From the NCBI RefSeq assembly GCF_949628215.1, contig NC_134311.1, positions 59,814,205 to 59,878,204 on the forward strand: a stretch of DNA of 64,000 bases, written 5' to 3'. A program made the position numbers and the translations under genes. This DNA is from Phalacrocorax aristotelis (Eukaryota > Chordata > Aves > Suliformes > Phalacrocoracidae). A model generated the notes under the pieces. That model ran no database searches, had not been told where the DNA came from, and saw only the letters and a list, made by a program, of their open reading frames with translations. This document shows, piece after piece, positions 1-13,103 of this stretch; position 1 is the stretch's first letter, and each line of letters starts with the position of its first letter.

Positions 1-2280
1 TCGGTGAGGAGGATGCTACACTCACACTGATACGCGCAGGGAGAAGCAAGTCTTTGTGAACATGAATAAATCTGCACGTTTTCTTTGCAGATATTCTATT
101 ATCCCTGCTGAGTAAATTTATTTTTAAGGCCAGCCTTGTTTTAGCCTAAATAACATTAACAATAGGAAGTGTGTTAAGGTTTTTTTGTTGTTGTTTTTTC
201 ACCCTGATTGCACAGCTGCCTGCTGTAGCCTTACTTACTTTATATTCCACATAACCTCATGACAGATTTAAACAAGGACTTTTGGTCCAGAGACAGAAAC
301 TCTACTGGGAAGTTTCTTCCTGGCTCAACTCAAGTAGTTTGCTGTAGCAGGAAGGTACAGTCTGCACTCTATACCAGAATCAACAGGGAGTATAACACAG
401 AAAGCCAAAAGACCTCTGAAGAAATTATAGGTTTTGAACAGCAACAGCCTAATGATAAGATTTCTGCAAAGCTCGCCCCATTATTGAGTATAACAGATAT
501 TGTATGGCCTTGGGTCTGATGTTTTTCTACACAAGTGCGAATTAGCTGCAGTTTCACTACACTAAATGTAACTGCACATGGAAGACTGAAGCACAACTTC
601 ATCAGTAAAAATGTGAGTATGAAGACATAAGATATAATGTCTGTGGTTATAAAAAGTTTATCACAGATTAGCTGATGAAAACCACAGAGACAGCCTGTTT
701 TCAAAAACTCTTTAGTGGTATGACAAAATATTTAAAACTTAACATTGATTCAATGAAGTGAGGATCCCAGTAAGAAAATCTCTTCCCAATACAAAAATAT
801 GAGCAAAACAACATGAATGTAATAGAAGGATAAATGCTAATTTTGAAAAGGAACAGGTTCAAAGATATGAAACCTTGAAAATTATGTAAAGCTAAAATTT
901 CTCTGAAACTCTAGGCATTAAAAAATTCTATTCCCAGATTATATTAAAACAATCTTGATCTTCCTGAGAATTCAGTCAGATTTGGACAAAGTTCAGGCAA
1001 ATTCTGTTTTTTACAGACTTAATTTTAAAAGTCTTTATTTGTATTGAAGTTATCTGTGATACTATAATTATTAATCTCTTGAACGGGAGCAGTCTTCTTC
1101 TAAGCTGAATTTATTCAAATGTAATGCATTAATACCTTGTGATATAAAAATTAACAAGGAATAAACATCAATAAATTAAAACACCATTTACTATAATGAA
1201 GTTGCCTATCAAATCAATATCTGCCTTATTTCAGGGATATTTCCATGAAGTTAAAAGTCAGACTTTCTACTTAAAATAATTATGAGCCTTCTTTCATGTC
1301 TGATAAATGTCAGCAGATTATATATTTTGGAATTATATTATCATACTATGAAGAAACCACAGACAATGTCAATAACTCCTTCTCAGTCTTCAGAATCAGC
1401 CTCCTCCTGTGGGTTTCTGTTTAAATCAGTTCCTATTCAAGAGCCTTACTTCCCATCATGTATCATGCTCATGTATATCAACACAGTCCTAATGGGTTCT
1501 GGCTGTGTCAATACAATAATTTACCTTGTGAACAAGGTGGAGAGACAACTGAAGGCAATTATTCGATTGCACATCCCAAGCTTTATCACACAAGGTGCCA
1601 CTGGATTCAAGCACAATTTGCAGTGGCAGGACATCAAGATCTGGCTGAGCTGGACTCAAACAACATATAAGAATTCCTTTACATTCATGACCTTTATTAA
1701 TCATCATCATCATCTTTATTAATCTATCTTGTTAGAAAAGCTGTCCTAAAGTAAACCTTCTAATAAATACTGTATCATGTGCTTTCTTGGTATATTTCCA
1801 TCCTTTAGCCCTTGACAATGGTTAGCACACTGCTGCTGTTCATCACCTATTTCTATACAGGTGTGATGGATATGTTTGACTCCTAGCCGTACTTTGGTTC
1901 AGGCTGATGAAGGAGCAACAGGTCTCATGTCCTTGGGGTGAACTTGCAAGCTGAAAAGCCCCTGGCTCACGTACAACGGAGTGAGGGTGTCTTGAAAAAT
2001 ATTTCAAAAGATGGTTTTGAAACACAAAAGTGCAAGACAGCCAAAGTACAGAAGAAGATACCAGAGCTAAAATTAAGACACCTGTCTTGATTGACTACCA
2101 GTAAACTAATTCACTCTATAAATATTACCGTCAGGATAGGCACAATTTGAGCTCTCCCTGAGTTACAGCTGGACTGCATGCCAAGTGACCCTCCCCTTGA
2201 GCAGGGATGCCTCTCAAGGGTAGAGATTCCTTACTTGAGACTAAGAGATCCTCCCTTACCTAAGGCAGAGGGATCCCTCC
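1..2280. other. Gene-free intergenic DNA, left edge
   Basis: No supported gene was found. The stretch is AT-rich and its ORFs are all under about 150 codons with no recognisable domain. There is a short poly-T run near 181-199. In mammals the region beyond the 3' end of IPO11 is a long gene desert, and this stretch fits that picture. Confidence 0.6.
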
Positions 2281-2289
2281 CTGTAACAG

Positions 2290-2522
2290 ATCCTTGGTAA
2301 GTGACTGATAGCATGCTGAATTAATACTATGAAACATTACTAACGCCTGTAGCTACTCAGTGTTATTATAACTGTTGTATGTATAATTTCATTGTACATA
2401 AACTGTTGACCAAGTCTGAGACTAAGATTGGCTCCAACCGAATCTAGGCTTCAAAAGGAGTTTAGAAAGCAAGGGGGTCCACTCTGAACCTCATGACTCA
2501 ATGGGAGGGTCCTCCTTAATCT
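2290..2522 (+). repeat. Diverged LTR-like repeat, copy A
   Basis: The segment 2400-2522 aligns with the reverse complement of 13104-13230. Shared blocks include CTGTTGACCAAGTCTGAG, GACTAAGA, AGAAAGCAAG, CTGAACCTC and TGACTCAA, with indels between them. Two diverged copies on opposite strands 10.7 kb apart indicate an interspersed repeat. The longer copy B resembles avian ERVL-type LTRs, so I infer that this is an LTR fragment. The outer boundaries are uncertain, and the left limit is only a guess from composition. Confidence 0.5.
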
Positions 2523-2612
2523 TTGTGTCTCCAGTCTCTATGTGAATGATTCTAATTTGATAGTAACTCAATTTTCCTTTGTATGTTCCTTCCATGCAGT
2601 AATTAATAAGGT

Positions 2613-2706
2613 GAACCTTGCCATCAAGCTTATTGAACCTTGTCAAACCACTGTTAAACTTTGTTAAATTCCATCAAACTTATTCAACTGTGTCAAGTTA
2701 TTATTT
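2613..2706 (+). repeat. Degenerate short tandem repeat beside LTR-like copy A
   Basis: Units of roughly 20-29 bp built on GAACCTTGCCATCAAGCTTATT-like and GAACCTTGTCAA-like words recur about four times. At a 50-bp period, CCATCAAGCTTATT at 2621 is matched by CCATCAAACTTATT at 2671. It lies just downstream of the LTR-like segment and may be its R/U5 end. Confidence 0.45.
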
Positions 2707-5700
2707 TACCTCAATGAAACATTCTGCTTCTTCTCTTTTTTTTTAATAAGGTGCATTCCACTCTTCCACAACAACAGGAAACATTATGTGCCCTGCTTTG
2801 AACAGATTATAGTTAAGGCAAAAGTATCAGTAACGGGTGAGAGCTTGGCCCAGCTGACGTAATTCAGAGTTTTGATCCATATTTCATTTCACTGAAAACT
2901 ATTACAGCTGTACTGGTTTTGGAACCCACCAAATTGCAGAATTAGTCACTAATTCTTTCTCCAGAGGCACCTGTCTGCACTGTCTTCCATTCTGCTGCTC
3001 TTTAGGCTCATGCCAATGTGCATGATTTCCTTCCTTTAGCTACATCTTTCCAAGATGCAATATATTCCTCAGCACCACATACCAACTGCAAGTAAATACA
3101 TCTGACAGGTGTGTACATTGATCCTACAGAAACATATGTTTAGCCAGTAAGGCTGACAAACACATCTGAGGGCTGGCACTTCCCAGACTGATTTTGAAGA
3201 CAGTGGCCTTACATTCTTTGCTTGGAAATGTATGGAAGATTGAAACATTTATTCCCTAATACATATTTTTAAAAATCATATGATATATAGGTGATCTTTA
3301 TATTCTACCAATTCCATGGGCTATAGAGGACATGGGATAATTACTTCATCATTTAAATTGGCTAATTTTGGACACTTAAAAGCATTTCCACTGTCTGCAG
3401 CAGAATTTATTCTGATATTTGATATCTACAAATATTCCTGATACACAAAAATGCTCACAAATACCTCAAGGAAGAGTGAATAAGGCTGGAATGAATTATG
3501 TAAACATTTAAACAAAAATATTCATGGAAACTCACTTCCATTATTCTGTCTACAATCAGATTCTGTGCACAAATAATATCTAAAACCCTAAGAGATCATA
3601 TTAAGCATAAGGAGGGAGATTATATTTTTTGTGTTGAATTCCACATTTCCAAATCAAGTATTGATTTTTCTGGTCTGAAATTTCAAATCCTAAGCTTCAG
3701 AAATGTTCCCAAGTGCTAGCCCCATATTTCACCTCAGCAGTGGAATGCTCAGCCCCACAAATGCATACATCAATAACTCAGAGTAAACCTGCAACGGAAT
3801 CCCATGCCAGAGGGCTAATCTGTTTTTCTAAATTATTAATTAAATTTTGGTCTAGATTTTTTTAATGCATTACGTAATATACATTACTGTGCATACAACA
3901 TGCAACAAAAAACCCCTAAGTAATAATGCCTTTTTTATAATTTTTCTTAGTTTTGGGGAAGGCTTCCCTGAGGTACTTCTAAAAATAATTTAAGCAACTA
4001 GTAACTGTCATGTCACTGTAACCCCTAGTCTGGGGTTCGGCTACTGTGACCCAAGGCCCAGATCACTACAGAACAGGCGCGCATCCCTGATTTACCTTTA
4101 CTGAAAAAAACAGTTGTTGAGCTGTGACAGAGTATAAGAAAGCTAAAGCCAGGCAAGATAGGAAACTTTAATAAAAATAAAAGACAGAACTTAAGTCAGC
4201 AATGGTAACTCAAGGATTGAAAAGAAATATACAACAAAAAGCAAACGGAATATGGCAATTAAGCAAGGCTGAGGATCAGCCTGTTTCAGGGTTGATGAAG
4301 ACTAACACATTCTCACCTAACTGACACCTGTCAAGACAGCAGAGACCCACCAGGTGACTGCAGAGGGAAACATTTCATGTCTTTAGTACCAGCTGGAGAT
4401 AGTGGTATCTATTTATTATGGGTTTTTTAATACTTGCACAAGATCTCTGGCAGAGATGGCAGTCATGGTTGTTTCCTCTTACCAGCTGACATTTCTCATA
4501 CCTTTTTCTTTTGTTCAGTTATCATTAAATGCCCTGGGAACAATAAGACTCTGGATTACAAGCACCAGGCTGAAGCTGACGGCTGTGGAAAACCTGGTCA
4601 ATGTATTCTCTCCATATTCAGTGATGGTAGGAACCCTACACATCAGCATTGTGCAAAATCTTGAAGACCTGCTGGACTTCTCCCTACACTGGGAGCAGTA
4701 GCATGAGTTTCCAAATATTTGGGTTTTTGTTTCCATGATTTCTGTGGTTTAGTCCCCCTCCTCTCAGACATTCAATCTCAGGCATTTCAATATCCACCAT
4801 GGGCTGATGTGACTCTCAATCCCTGAAGCTGAACATGAGGATGATGCAGGCGTAACCTCTGGAATCAGATACGGCTGCTTGACTTCCTTCTGATACAGCC
4901 TGCTATGGATACTACATGCTTGCACTTGTGTTGCTCCCCAGGGACATTCTGGTGATATCAAGAGTTTTGAACTCTCATTTTCACTGCTGTTATCTGATGA
5001 AATCCAAGGAACATCAGAGAGACCATTTTTGCTCTGTGAAACACTGCAGCAGCTGCACTCTGTCAGGACAACAAAGATAACCAAGCTATGGATAAATCAC
5101 ATTCCATTTGAAATAGGCAAAAAGTGGCTTGCTTCATTTCAATTGATGGTGATCACAAAACTTATCAAGAGGTTGCAGTGGAATCTATCAACAACAAAAT
5201 TTCTCATCACTAGTTTTCTTAAGAATTTACTCCAGCTCAGATAGGAATTTAGGCAAGGTCTAGATACTCTGTCAGTATGGGAGATCAGGCCACATGGACA
5301 CAATCTTTTCTAGCTTTGTATGTCATGAGGGAAGGGCAAGAAAACATTTTCAGTCAGGAGGTCAGACTATGGATTACCATAGAAGTTAGTTTAAAACTAA
5401 CTTCCAGAAGATACTACATGCTCTGTTCAAGTCTACATTCTACTGGACAAAAATTCCATTAATTAATGACGTCATAACAAAACTTTTTTGATCCTGAGCC
5501 CTTCATTCACACACGTTAGTTTAATAGCTTATGACATTGTATCCTGAATGGACACAAAGCTTATTTTTAGGCATCACTCCTTAACAGGCTGTCTCAGACA
5601 CTAGCAGAAAAATTTATTATTTTGTAAACAAACAACTGAAAGCTTTTGAAGATTTTTTTCACCCATGCTTTCATTTCAACAGAGGGGGGTGTGCAGCAGA

Positions 5701-8700
5701 ACATGTAACAATTTTTGGTAGTAAGGATTTATCTGTATGGAAAAAAAGATCTTTGACTCTTTCCTTTTGGCTGATGGCACAGGCGTTTAAAATTTCTTCT
5801 CCAGAGAATATTCACTGGGTGCATATCATCAGCACACATCCAGATGTTCAGCTCAGAATGCACAGGAAATTGTACACTCTGTACATTATTTGTATTTGGT
5901 CTTTAAAAAAAAAATTAGAATTAGGACCCAGCTGTTGCTCTTCAGACAAAAGCAGTGAAGTATTACTACATGGAGCTCTGTTTTCCTGGAGAGATGTTAA
6001 ATGTGCTGCCTGTGCATTACTACTCCTATAATTGTGCTAAAACGTGACGCGAAACGATGAACTGACATATCTGAGAGCTCAGCTCTTTCAAGCAGCACTA
6101 GCCCTACCGAGACACTCCTGCACAGCCTTTGGACAGGGATGATGAGTCCAGAAGGTCTTGGCATTCCTTTCTTCTATCTCGTTTGCAGAAAGCCAGGTCC
6201 AGTCTAGTTCTCTGCTGTGGAATATGTAGAATTTCTTTTTATTCTATAACACTTTTCTTTTTCATCTTGCTTATCTCTTGTGTTGTTGTTTTTTTCCCTT
6301 CATTTTCTTGAACCAAACCCTAAAGTGTTAAGTTAGACAAAACTCTCACAGATGTCAATAGGAGCTTTGCCAGTGCAAACACTTCAACACAGACCTCAGG
6401 TTTTATAACATTTGATGATAAATTTCAGTAGCCACATTGAAATTTCAGAATTATTTGCATGCACTTTCATTAAAACAAGGTTCCAAGGATGGCTTGGGCC
6501 TTGGAAAAAATCCTACAGAAACAAACAGAAAAGAGTATCCACAGTGCAGGATAAAATCTGTGGAGGATGGTCTGGTGTTCTACAAAACACTTTGCTTGAA
6601 GTCTCATCATAATAATTTGATTTCTTTGTTGCTTTCCTTAACCTGCATACTGATCTTTATCTGGAAAAGCTTCACTGAACCCAGCAATATTTACAGTGGA
6701 TTATTAAAATATTTGCATCTGAGCTATGAAAATCCTACAGTGATAAACACAGCTCTACGTTGGCATTGGCACAAACCCAGAAATTCAAAGGGCAGCTTTC
6801 TACCCAGCCACTACTTCATGTGCCTATAGTCTCATCTGGAAACCATCCACGCTTTCTTATTCTATCTTTCCTTCTTTGAAGACATTTGTAAGCACACTGA
6901 TTCCTACAAAATTAGGTAACTATTTCACTTTGTGGACCAACTAAGAATGAGAACAAGTGTTCTGCTTTACTGATTTTTGAAATATACATCACTGTTTCAT
7001 AGCAACATATTTCCCATGTTATCTGAATAACATCAGTTTTGGAAAGCCCAATGATGTGTTGTTGCTCACTGGGTAATCATTAGCAATAGGTTAATCAGCT
7101 TCCAATTTGCCACATATAGCAGCTTCTGTTTCAGAAACTGTATTTGTTTGATTATTATCAAGCTTTACATATGTGGGTGTTACAACTGTGTCTCTAATTT
7201 GTTACTTTGCCATCTTTCCCCAATACCAAGACAAAACCCAATGCTTATAAAACAAGAACAAAAGCCCTTAGTAAAGCATTCAGAAATCTACATAAAATTA
7301 TTGTAAGTCAAACCAGGAATTATTTATGGCTAATCTGGTACTTATTTACTCAAGGGCTTTCATTCCAAATGTACTATCAAAACATTGCCAAAAAGAGAGA
7401 GAGATGGGGTGAGGGAGTGGGGGTGGTTTTTTACCATCACTGATGCTGTCATAATGGCTTGGGCTTCTGTTTTTATTGGCAAAAGAAGCCCCTAGTGCTC
7501 TGATTTCACTGATTAGCCATTTTTCCAAGAAAGTATTTTTATTTCAAAATGCGTGATCACTTCATTATCTGACTTTCATTGGGGTTTATAAATTAAACAA
7601 AAAATACACTTAAACTAATGACTATTGCCCTCATTAGAATTAGTACTTCAACTCATTTCCTGATAATCAACACAAAGCAAATAGTGACCATCCTTTGGGA
7701 TAAAATAAAATTAATGAGACATTAGCATCTGATAAAGTTTCCACATACACATGTCTCTTCCCTAACATGGAAAGCCAAGCATGTAAAGTGCTTTCCATTA
7801 ATATTACAGCACCTGCCCCCTCTCCCAGGAGACTAGTTCTCGGCCCAGGAGGACAAATAGTACTAGGGTGCCCAGAGATCACAGTGGGAGGCAGCCTGAA
7901 TTTCAGAAGGCAAAATGAAAAGCAGGAGCAGAAGGAGCCCAGGAGTGCTGGCCACCATGTCACTGCTTCTCAGGCTCTCTCCACCCTTTTGCATTGCCCT
8001 GGGACCTCTACTAAGTAAAGGCATAGCTCCAGCAGTAATGAGACTAGCCAGTAAGTGTGCCCTGAGCCTTCTTTTCACTGTGGTTACATTCTCCCAGCCA
8101 CCCATTTCACCTGCCTCAGGTCTGCACTCCCACAGGAATACAGCTTGAGTATCAAAGCTTCTTTCCCAGCAGAATACTGTTCTGCCAACATTTTTAAAAA
8201 GGCCCCAAACACCCCAGATTATTAATAATTCTCATATACATTTATCGGAAGAGATCTGTGAAAAAAACCAAGGGAAATAAATTGAGAAGTGATGCTTTAA
8301 GGTGGCCGCATTTCATTCATCTATCACCCATTGATTTATTTCATTAAATAGATTTTTACTTTTTTTTTTTTTAGATAAAGTCTTACAGTTTTCACAATAA
8401 AAAGGAGAACACAGATCAAATACTGAACTTGATTAACAGCAGCTCCCAAAAGCTTGTTCTTAAACCTTTATCCCAAACTTTTAATCATAGACCACATTTA
8501 CGCTGAACCCAAAAACAAGTTAGTGGTTTTCTCTGCCACACATCAGCTGAGCAGTAGCTGGATCAAGTCTCAGTATCTCAGTTTAGCAGGAATTGCTGTA
8601 GTACAGTGACCTGAAGCAGATGTTGAGATAAAGGAGCTGGATAAATCTCTGATCTCAAATGACTCCTTCCCAACAGTTTACAGTAAGACCAAGAAACTCT

Positions 8701-10348
8701 TAGAAGATAAAATTGGGATCAAATGATATAATTTTGCCCTACTTAGTTATTTTAAACCTTCTGAGGGTTGCTTCTGGTCCTGGTTTCACAAGTGCAGCTT
8801 TTAAGTAGGGCAATTCTGCAAGACTGAAATGGGATTTGAGCAATATACAGGCACTGGCTTGTTCCTCTGGATATGGACAAATGTCTTTATGGTACTGCTG
8901 GAAGGAAAACACTCCCTTACCACAAAAAGCCTCAGTGGTATTGTCAGAGGCCAAGAAGCACAACCAGATGTTGTGACCTAACTTGCAATGTTACATGTCC
9001 ACTCTTGCAGAGCTCTAGCAGTGATACAAACCCCAGTTTTTTACTAAAATTTTTAGAAAAGAGCTTCCAAGATACACAGATACTTCAATATATTGAATTT
9101 CTGCTTAGACAGACCAGCTTACTCAAATAAGTCATCTTACAATGTTCTTCTGAAAGCAGATACACAAGAAAGCTGATATTCGCCAAATGTTCCAGTTACA
9201 GAACATCGCAATAAGCTTTATTACCTATTCTGAAACATAGATGTCTCATCAAAACATGTTATTTAGTGATTTAAATAAGACACACTCATTGTCAAAGTCC
9301 TAAGCACTCACTGGCCATTACTGATTAAGCTTCTGGAAAACCAAACATCTTAAAAAATGTCACCACTTCCTTATCAATGACAATCCCTGTTTTAGATATT
9401 CAGCTAAAAATCATCAGCTTATTTCTACAAATAAGGTTTCTTAAATGAAAAGGAAATGTAAGTTTCTGAACAAAAACAATATTATCATATAAAAAAAGAA
9501 AACTGTGTCTTGCCTTTTTCTCCCTCTAAGTAACTAATTACTTGTTTTAATTATTTTTTCGTTATAAAGAAAAGCCATTCAAGGGTGGAATAAGACAGAA
9601 AACCATTGCTACTCCAAATCATGAAAAAATATCCCAAACTTTCTGAAAACAAATGGCATCACAAAGAAGTATTGTACACATAATAGTCTGATACAGTTGA
9701 CAATGAATAGAATGGTTCATAAATTATTCTTTTCTACTAATAAAAAAAAACCAGAGCAAGAATAAAATGATGGCATGACTGACTAGAAAGAACTGGAAGA
9801 ACAAGAACCAAGACGGGACCTACTTTGGTGTGAAATTCCATTTGCTGATTCAGAGCATTTACCATCTGAAAATTAAACAACGATGAAAGCATTTCAGCTT
9901 TAACTGAGTACCATAACATTGCTATAATTCATTAATCCTGAATGTTGACATTACTTAATGTTCCCTCCTGCAAGAAGCTTTTTTAACTTGAATTGTTTAG
10001 CTCAGTTCTTCAGGACTGTAAGTTTTCTCACTTGCTCTATTTTTTCTTTAAACTCAGATAGGTCAAATATCTACAGAAACATCTCTGTGGACAAGGCATC
10101 TATATTTCTGGCAAAACACAAAACCAGAAGCAATAAATCTTTCTCTTTGTTCACAATCTCAACAGCCATCAACCTCCAATTACTGTGTTAAAGACCTCTG
10201 TAGATCTGTACTTCTTCTGAACAGCCTCTACTGAGACCAAACTTTTACAGGCTTTTATAAATAGTACAGCTGTGTGATTTTACTTCATTTCCAATAAAAA
10301 TGCAAACATCTTCAGCTGACTCCCTGGACATAGAGTATAGCCATCTGT

Positions 10349-10388
10349 AAAACAAAACAAAACAAAACAAAACAAAACACACACAAAA
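10349..10388 (+). repeat. (AAAAC)n microsatellite
   Basis: There are six uninterrupted AAAAC units, followed by a short ACAC stretch and an A-run. It is a simple sequence repeat that is likely length-polymorphic. Confidence 0.9.
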
Positions 10389-10959
10389 AAATTTGCCCCG
10401 CTACAATGACTGGGGTGGAGAGTTTGATTCTGGGAATGAATGGGTAAGTGGAAATAAATTATTTAGTAACCAGTATCCAAATTCAAATGTCTGCTAAAGC
10501 CTTGGGGCAACAGTAAATGAAATCAGATGTCAAATCTGCATGCTTCTCTCTGATGGTAGCGTTTGAGCCCATGAACTTTGTCTTTGCATTAGCACTGAAG
10601 AAAAAAACAAATCATAGTGCTTAAGGCAATCTAGCAATCTACATTTTGCCTTAGGAATAAGCAAGCATAATCTCCCCCATATTTCTCTGTGTTGTAGGCA
10701 AGTACAACAACATCAAAGACCCAGTAACAGCTAATTCCCCCTCTAACCTTATTGTTCCAACAAGACTATAAATTCTTTACTATTCTTTGTAAGTGTTACA
10801 TAAGACTTATACAAGGAAAATATAGTTCTTTACAATTCTTACACACGTCTTTAGCATTGAGGAAGCTGGGAGTAGGACAGTGAGCTCTCATGACATAGAA
10901 ACCAAAACAGAAATGGAGGGAGCAGCAGGTGAGAACACCTGGGCCTGGTGGTGCCAGTA

Positions 10960-10973
10960 ATGCAAATGCAAAT
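10960..10973 (+). promoter_or_regulatory. Overlapping pair of octamer (POU factor) motifs
   Basis: ATGCAAAT occurs at 10960-10967 and again at 10966-10973, sharing two bases. ATGCAAAT is the classical binding site for Oct/POU transcription factors. Whether this site is used is unknown, and an octamer can occur by chance in AT-rich DNA. The overlapping pair is less common. Confidence 0.3.
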
Positions 10974-12487
10974 AGCAGTTAGGAAAGGAGACTTTGAAAA
11001 AAATGCACTTCCCTTGTATATAAAATGGTACATCTGGATTTTTCCAGTGATACGGCAACTTCTCAACTGAAAACCCACCTGCTTTGTGCTGTTCTGCTTT
11101 TAAAAGCCGCATATTTAATATCTTCCAAAGTCCAAAACATCTCTGTTAAAATCAAAAAAGCAACCCATTGGTGTAAGATCACTTATCCCAGGTCACAGTT
11201 CTGCCCCGTGTTTTGTTTTTGGTTTTGTTTTTTTAAATAATTGAATTGACTTTATGAAACCTATAGTTAGATTTTTATTTAGAATTCTCTATTCCTCAAT
11301 TTTCCCTTCTATGTTCTTTCCCCTTGTAAAACATCTCATCTCAGTTTTCCAGTGAGGAAGCTCGGATTCAGGGCTCCTTCTGCTAAAAGCCGCTTTTGTT
11401 GTGCATCAGCCAGCTACATTTGTGTAGCTGTTGATCTACCTGTCTGCCAATCACCCATCTGTTGATGGAAAAGCTATGCGCAAATTTGGCGCAGAGCAGT
11501 TGTATCTAGCATCAGCTTTTCAGCAGAATCCAGACAGTAATAAAGTTATGAGGTGGACAGAAAGAAAATTTGAAAAATTTTCTTAAAAGGAAATGTCAGA
11601 GGATTTATTGAAAACCACAAGTAACTTCTGACATTTCATGCAGTCTGATCATCCTAAACTCAAACTTTATTACAAAAACCAATATATTTTGAAAATACAA
11701 GCCTGTAGAAACTAGTTTACAACACTGCTCTACAGCAACAAGAGGATTGTCTTAAGATTAAAAATATTACTGGTCAGAGTAACACAATAAGGATAACTGT
11801 TTGATATAAATTTACTGTCATAACACACTTTTGGTAAAAAAAGTCTTAAACAAGGAAGCAATCTCCAAAATGTAGCTTCCCCTACAAAACTGTATTTTGC
11901 AAAACTAAAAGAAACATATCTCTTGTACCTTATAAAAGCAGCTCCAGCTCTGAAAGTCACAGCAGCAGAGCAAAAACAAATATCGAATTGGAGTATGAAA
12001 TTATAAACAAATAAAAATAATCTACATGCAGACAAGTTGAAAAGCTGTTTAAGCCTGCTGCTCCTCAGCAAAGGTTGAGGAATATGTGTGGGAATACACA
12101 CTTGTGCTATAAGACAAGCTCTTAGTTTAAAAATTATTTCTGATGGGTTGATGCCTTAAAACACCTGGCTTTAAAACAGCACGGAAGTCTTTTCAGAGAA
12201 GCCAATGTTCCTTAAGCTGCCCCCCTCCTATGTTGCTCTGGTTCTCAAAGGTCTAGAAATCTCAGCTTTTGAGAATTTTATATCATCAGTAGTTTCTAAT
12301 TCCAAAAGGTTAATTGGAAAATACTTGCACTTTCAAACTATTTACCATTCTGATGTTTAATCTTCTACTGGTGTGCACATGAAGACAGAAGAATAGCTTT
12401 CTCCTTTGACTCACCTTGAAGAAGTGGCCAGGCACATCAAAGTTGCTGCTTACTGAATGATTTATAGGGTTAATTCTCCTTCAAAGC

Positions 12488-13030
12488 AGGTATTAGTAGC
12501 TCAAGTAGGAGATCACATTTGGAGTACTGTGTACAGTTTTGGGGCCCCCAGTTTAAGAAGGATGTGGAACTGCTTGAGCAAGTGCAGTGGAAAACAACAA
12601 AGATGATCAGGGGACTGGAGCACCTCCCATATGAGGAAAGTCTGAGAGACTTGAGTTTGTTTAGCCTGCAGAAGAGAAGGCTGAGGGGGGATTTCATAAA
12701 TACCTATAAATATCTAAAGGGTGGGTGTCAGGATGATGGGACTAGGCTCTTTTCAATAGTGCCCAGTGACAGGACAAGGGGCAATGGGCACAAGTTGGAA
12801 CACAGGAAGTCCCACCTCAATATGAGAAAAAATTCTTTCCTGTGAGGGTGACAGAGCAGGGGCACAGGCTGCCCAGGGAGGCTGTGGAGTCTCCTTCCCT
12901 GGAGACATTCAAAACCCACCTGGGTGCAGTCCTGTGCCCCCTGCTCTAGGTGTGCCTGCTCAAGCAGGGGGGTTGGACAAGATGATCTCCAGAGGTCCCT
13001 TCCAACCCCTGACATTCTGTGATTCTGTGG
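12488..13030 (+). mobile_element. CR1 LINE, 3' portion (5'-truncated)
   Basis: CR1 is the dominant non-LTR retrotransposon of birds. This copy keeps the end of ORF2 and the 3' UTR, including CAGGCTGCCCAGGGAGGCTG, the phrase around GATGATCTCCAGAGGTCCCTT, and the terminal ATTCTGTGATTCTGTG repeat. The 5' truncation is typical of CR1. The good match to other copies suggests a moderately young insertion. It abuts the LTR-like repeat starting near 13.1 kb. Confidence 0.93.
12519..12845 (+). pseudogene. CR1 ORF2 C-terminal remnant
   Basis: About 108 codons remain open and carry the recognisable C-terminal end of the CR1 ORF2 protein, downstream of the reverse transcriptase core. Visible words include [36 protein letters not shown] and [12 protein letters not shown]. 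The catalytic part of the reverse transcriptase and the endonuclease domain are missing because the element is 5'-truncated. The frame then breaks where a small indel moves the last stretch out of register. It is a dead fragment with no independent function expected. Confidence 0.85.
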
Positions 13031-13103
13031 TTCTTACCTGTAACTCACACATTGAATTTTTCATAAGTGATTGTTGTGTTAATAGTAAGAGTCTGAGGAG
13101 TGG

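Larger units (their letters stand above)
2710..12487. other. Gene-free intergenic DNA, 2.7-12.5 kb
   Basis: I see no exon chain, RNA gene or intact mobile element here. A slightly GC-richer island at 4020-4400 could be an old LTR remnant, but I cannot align it to another copy. Candidate ORFs such as those at 4402-4701, 6437-6829 and 11730-12101 have no family signature, and their composition is that of chance ORFs. Poly-T at about 8360-8373 and a pentanucleotide repeat at 10349 are the only simple repeats of note. Confidence 0.55.

Noticed and set aside
4020..4400. GC-richer block with AATAAA-like words, a possible LTR
   Set aside because: I could not align it to another copy in the window and saw no TG...CA ends.
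4402..5084. Facing ORFs on both strands that might be a decayed retrocopy
   Set aside because: I could not recognise any parent protein in any frame and saw no poly(A) tail or target duplication.
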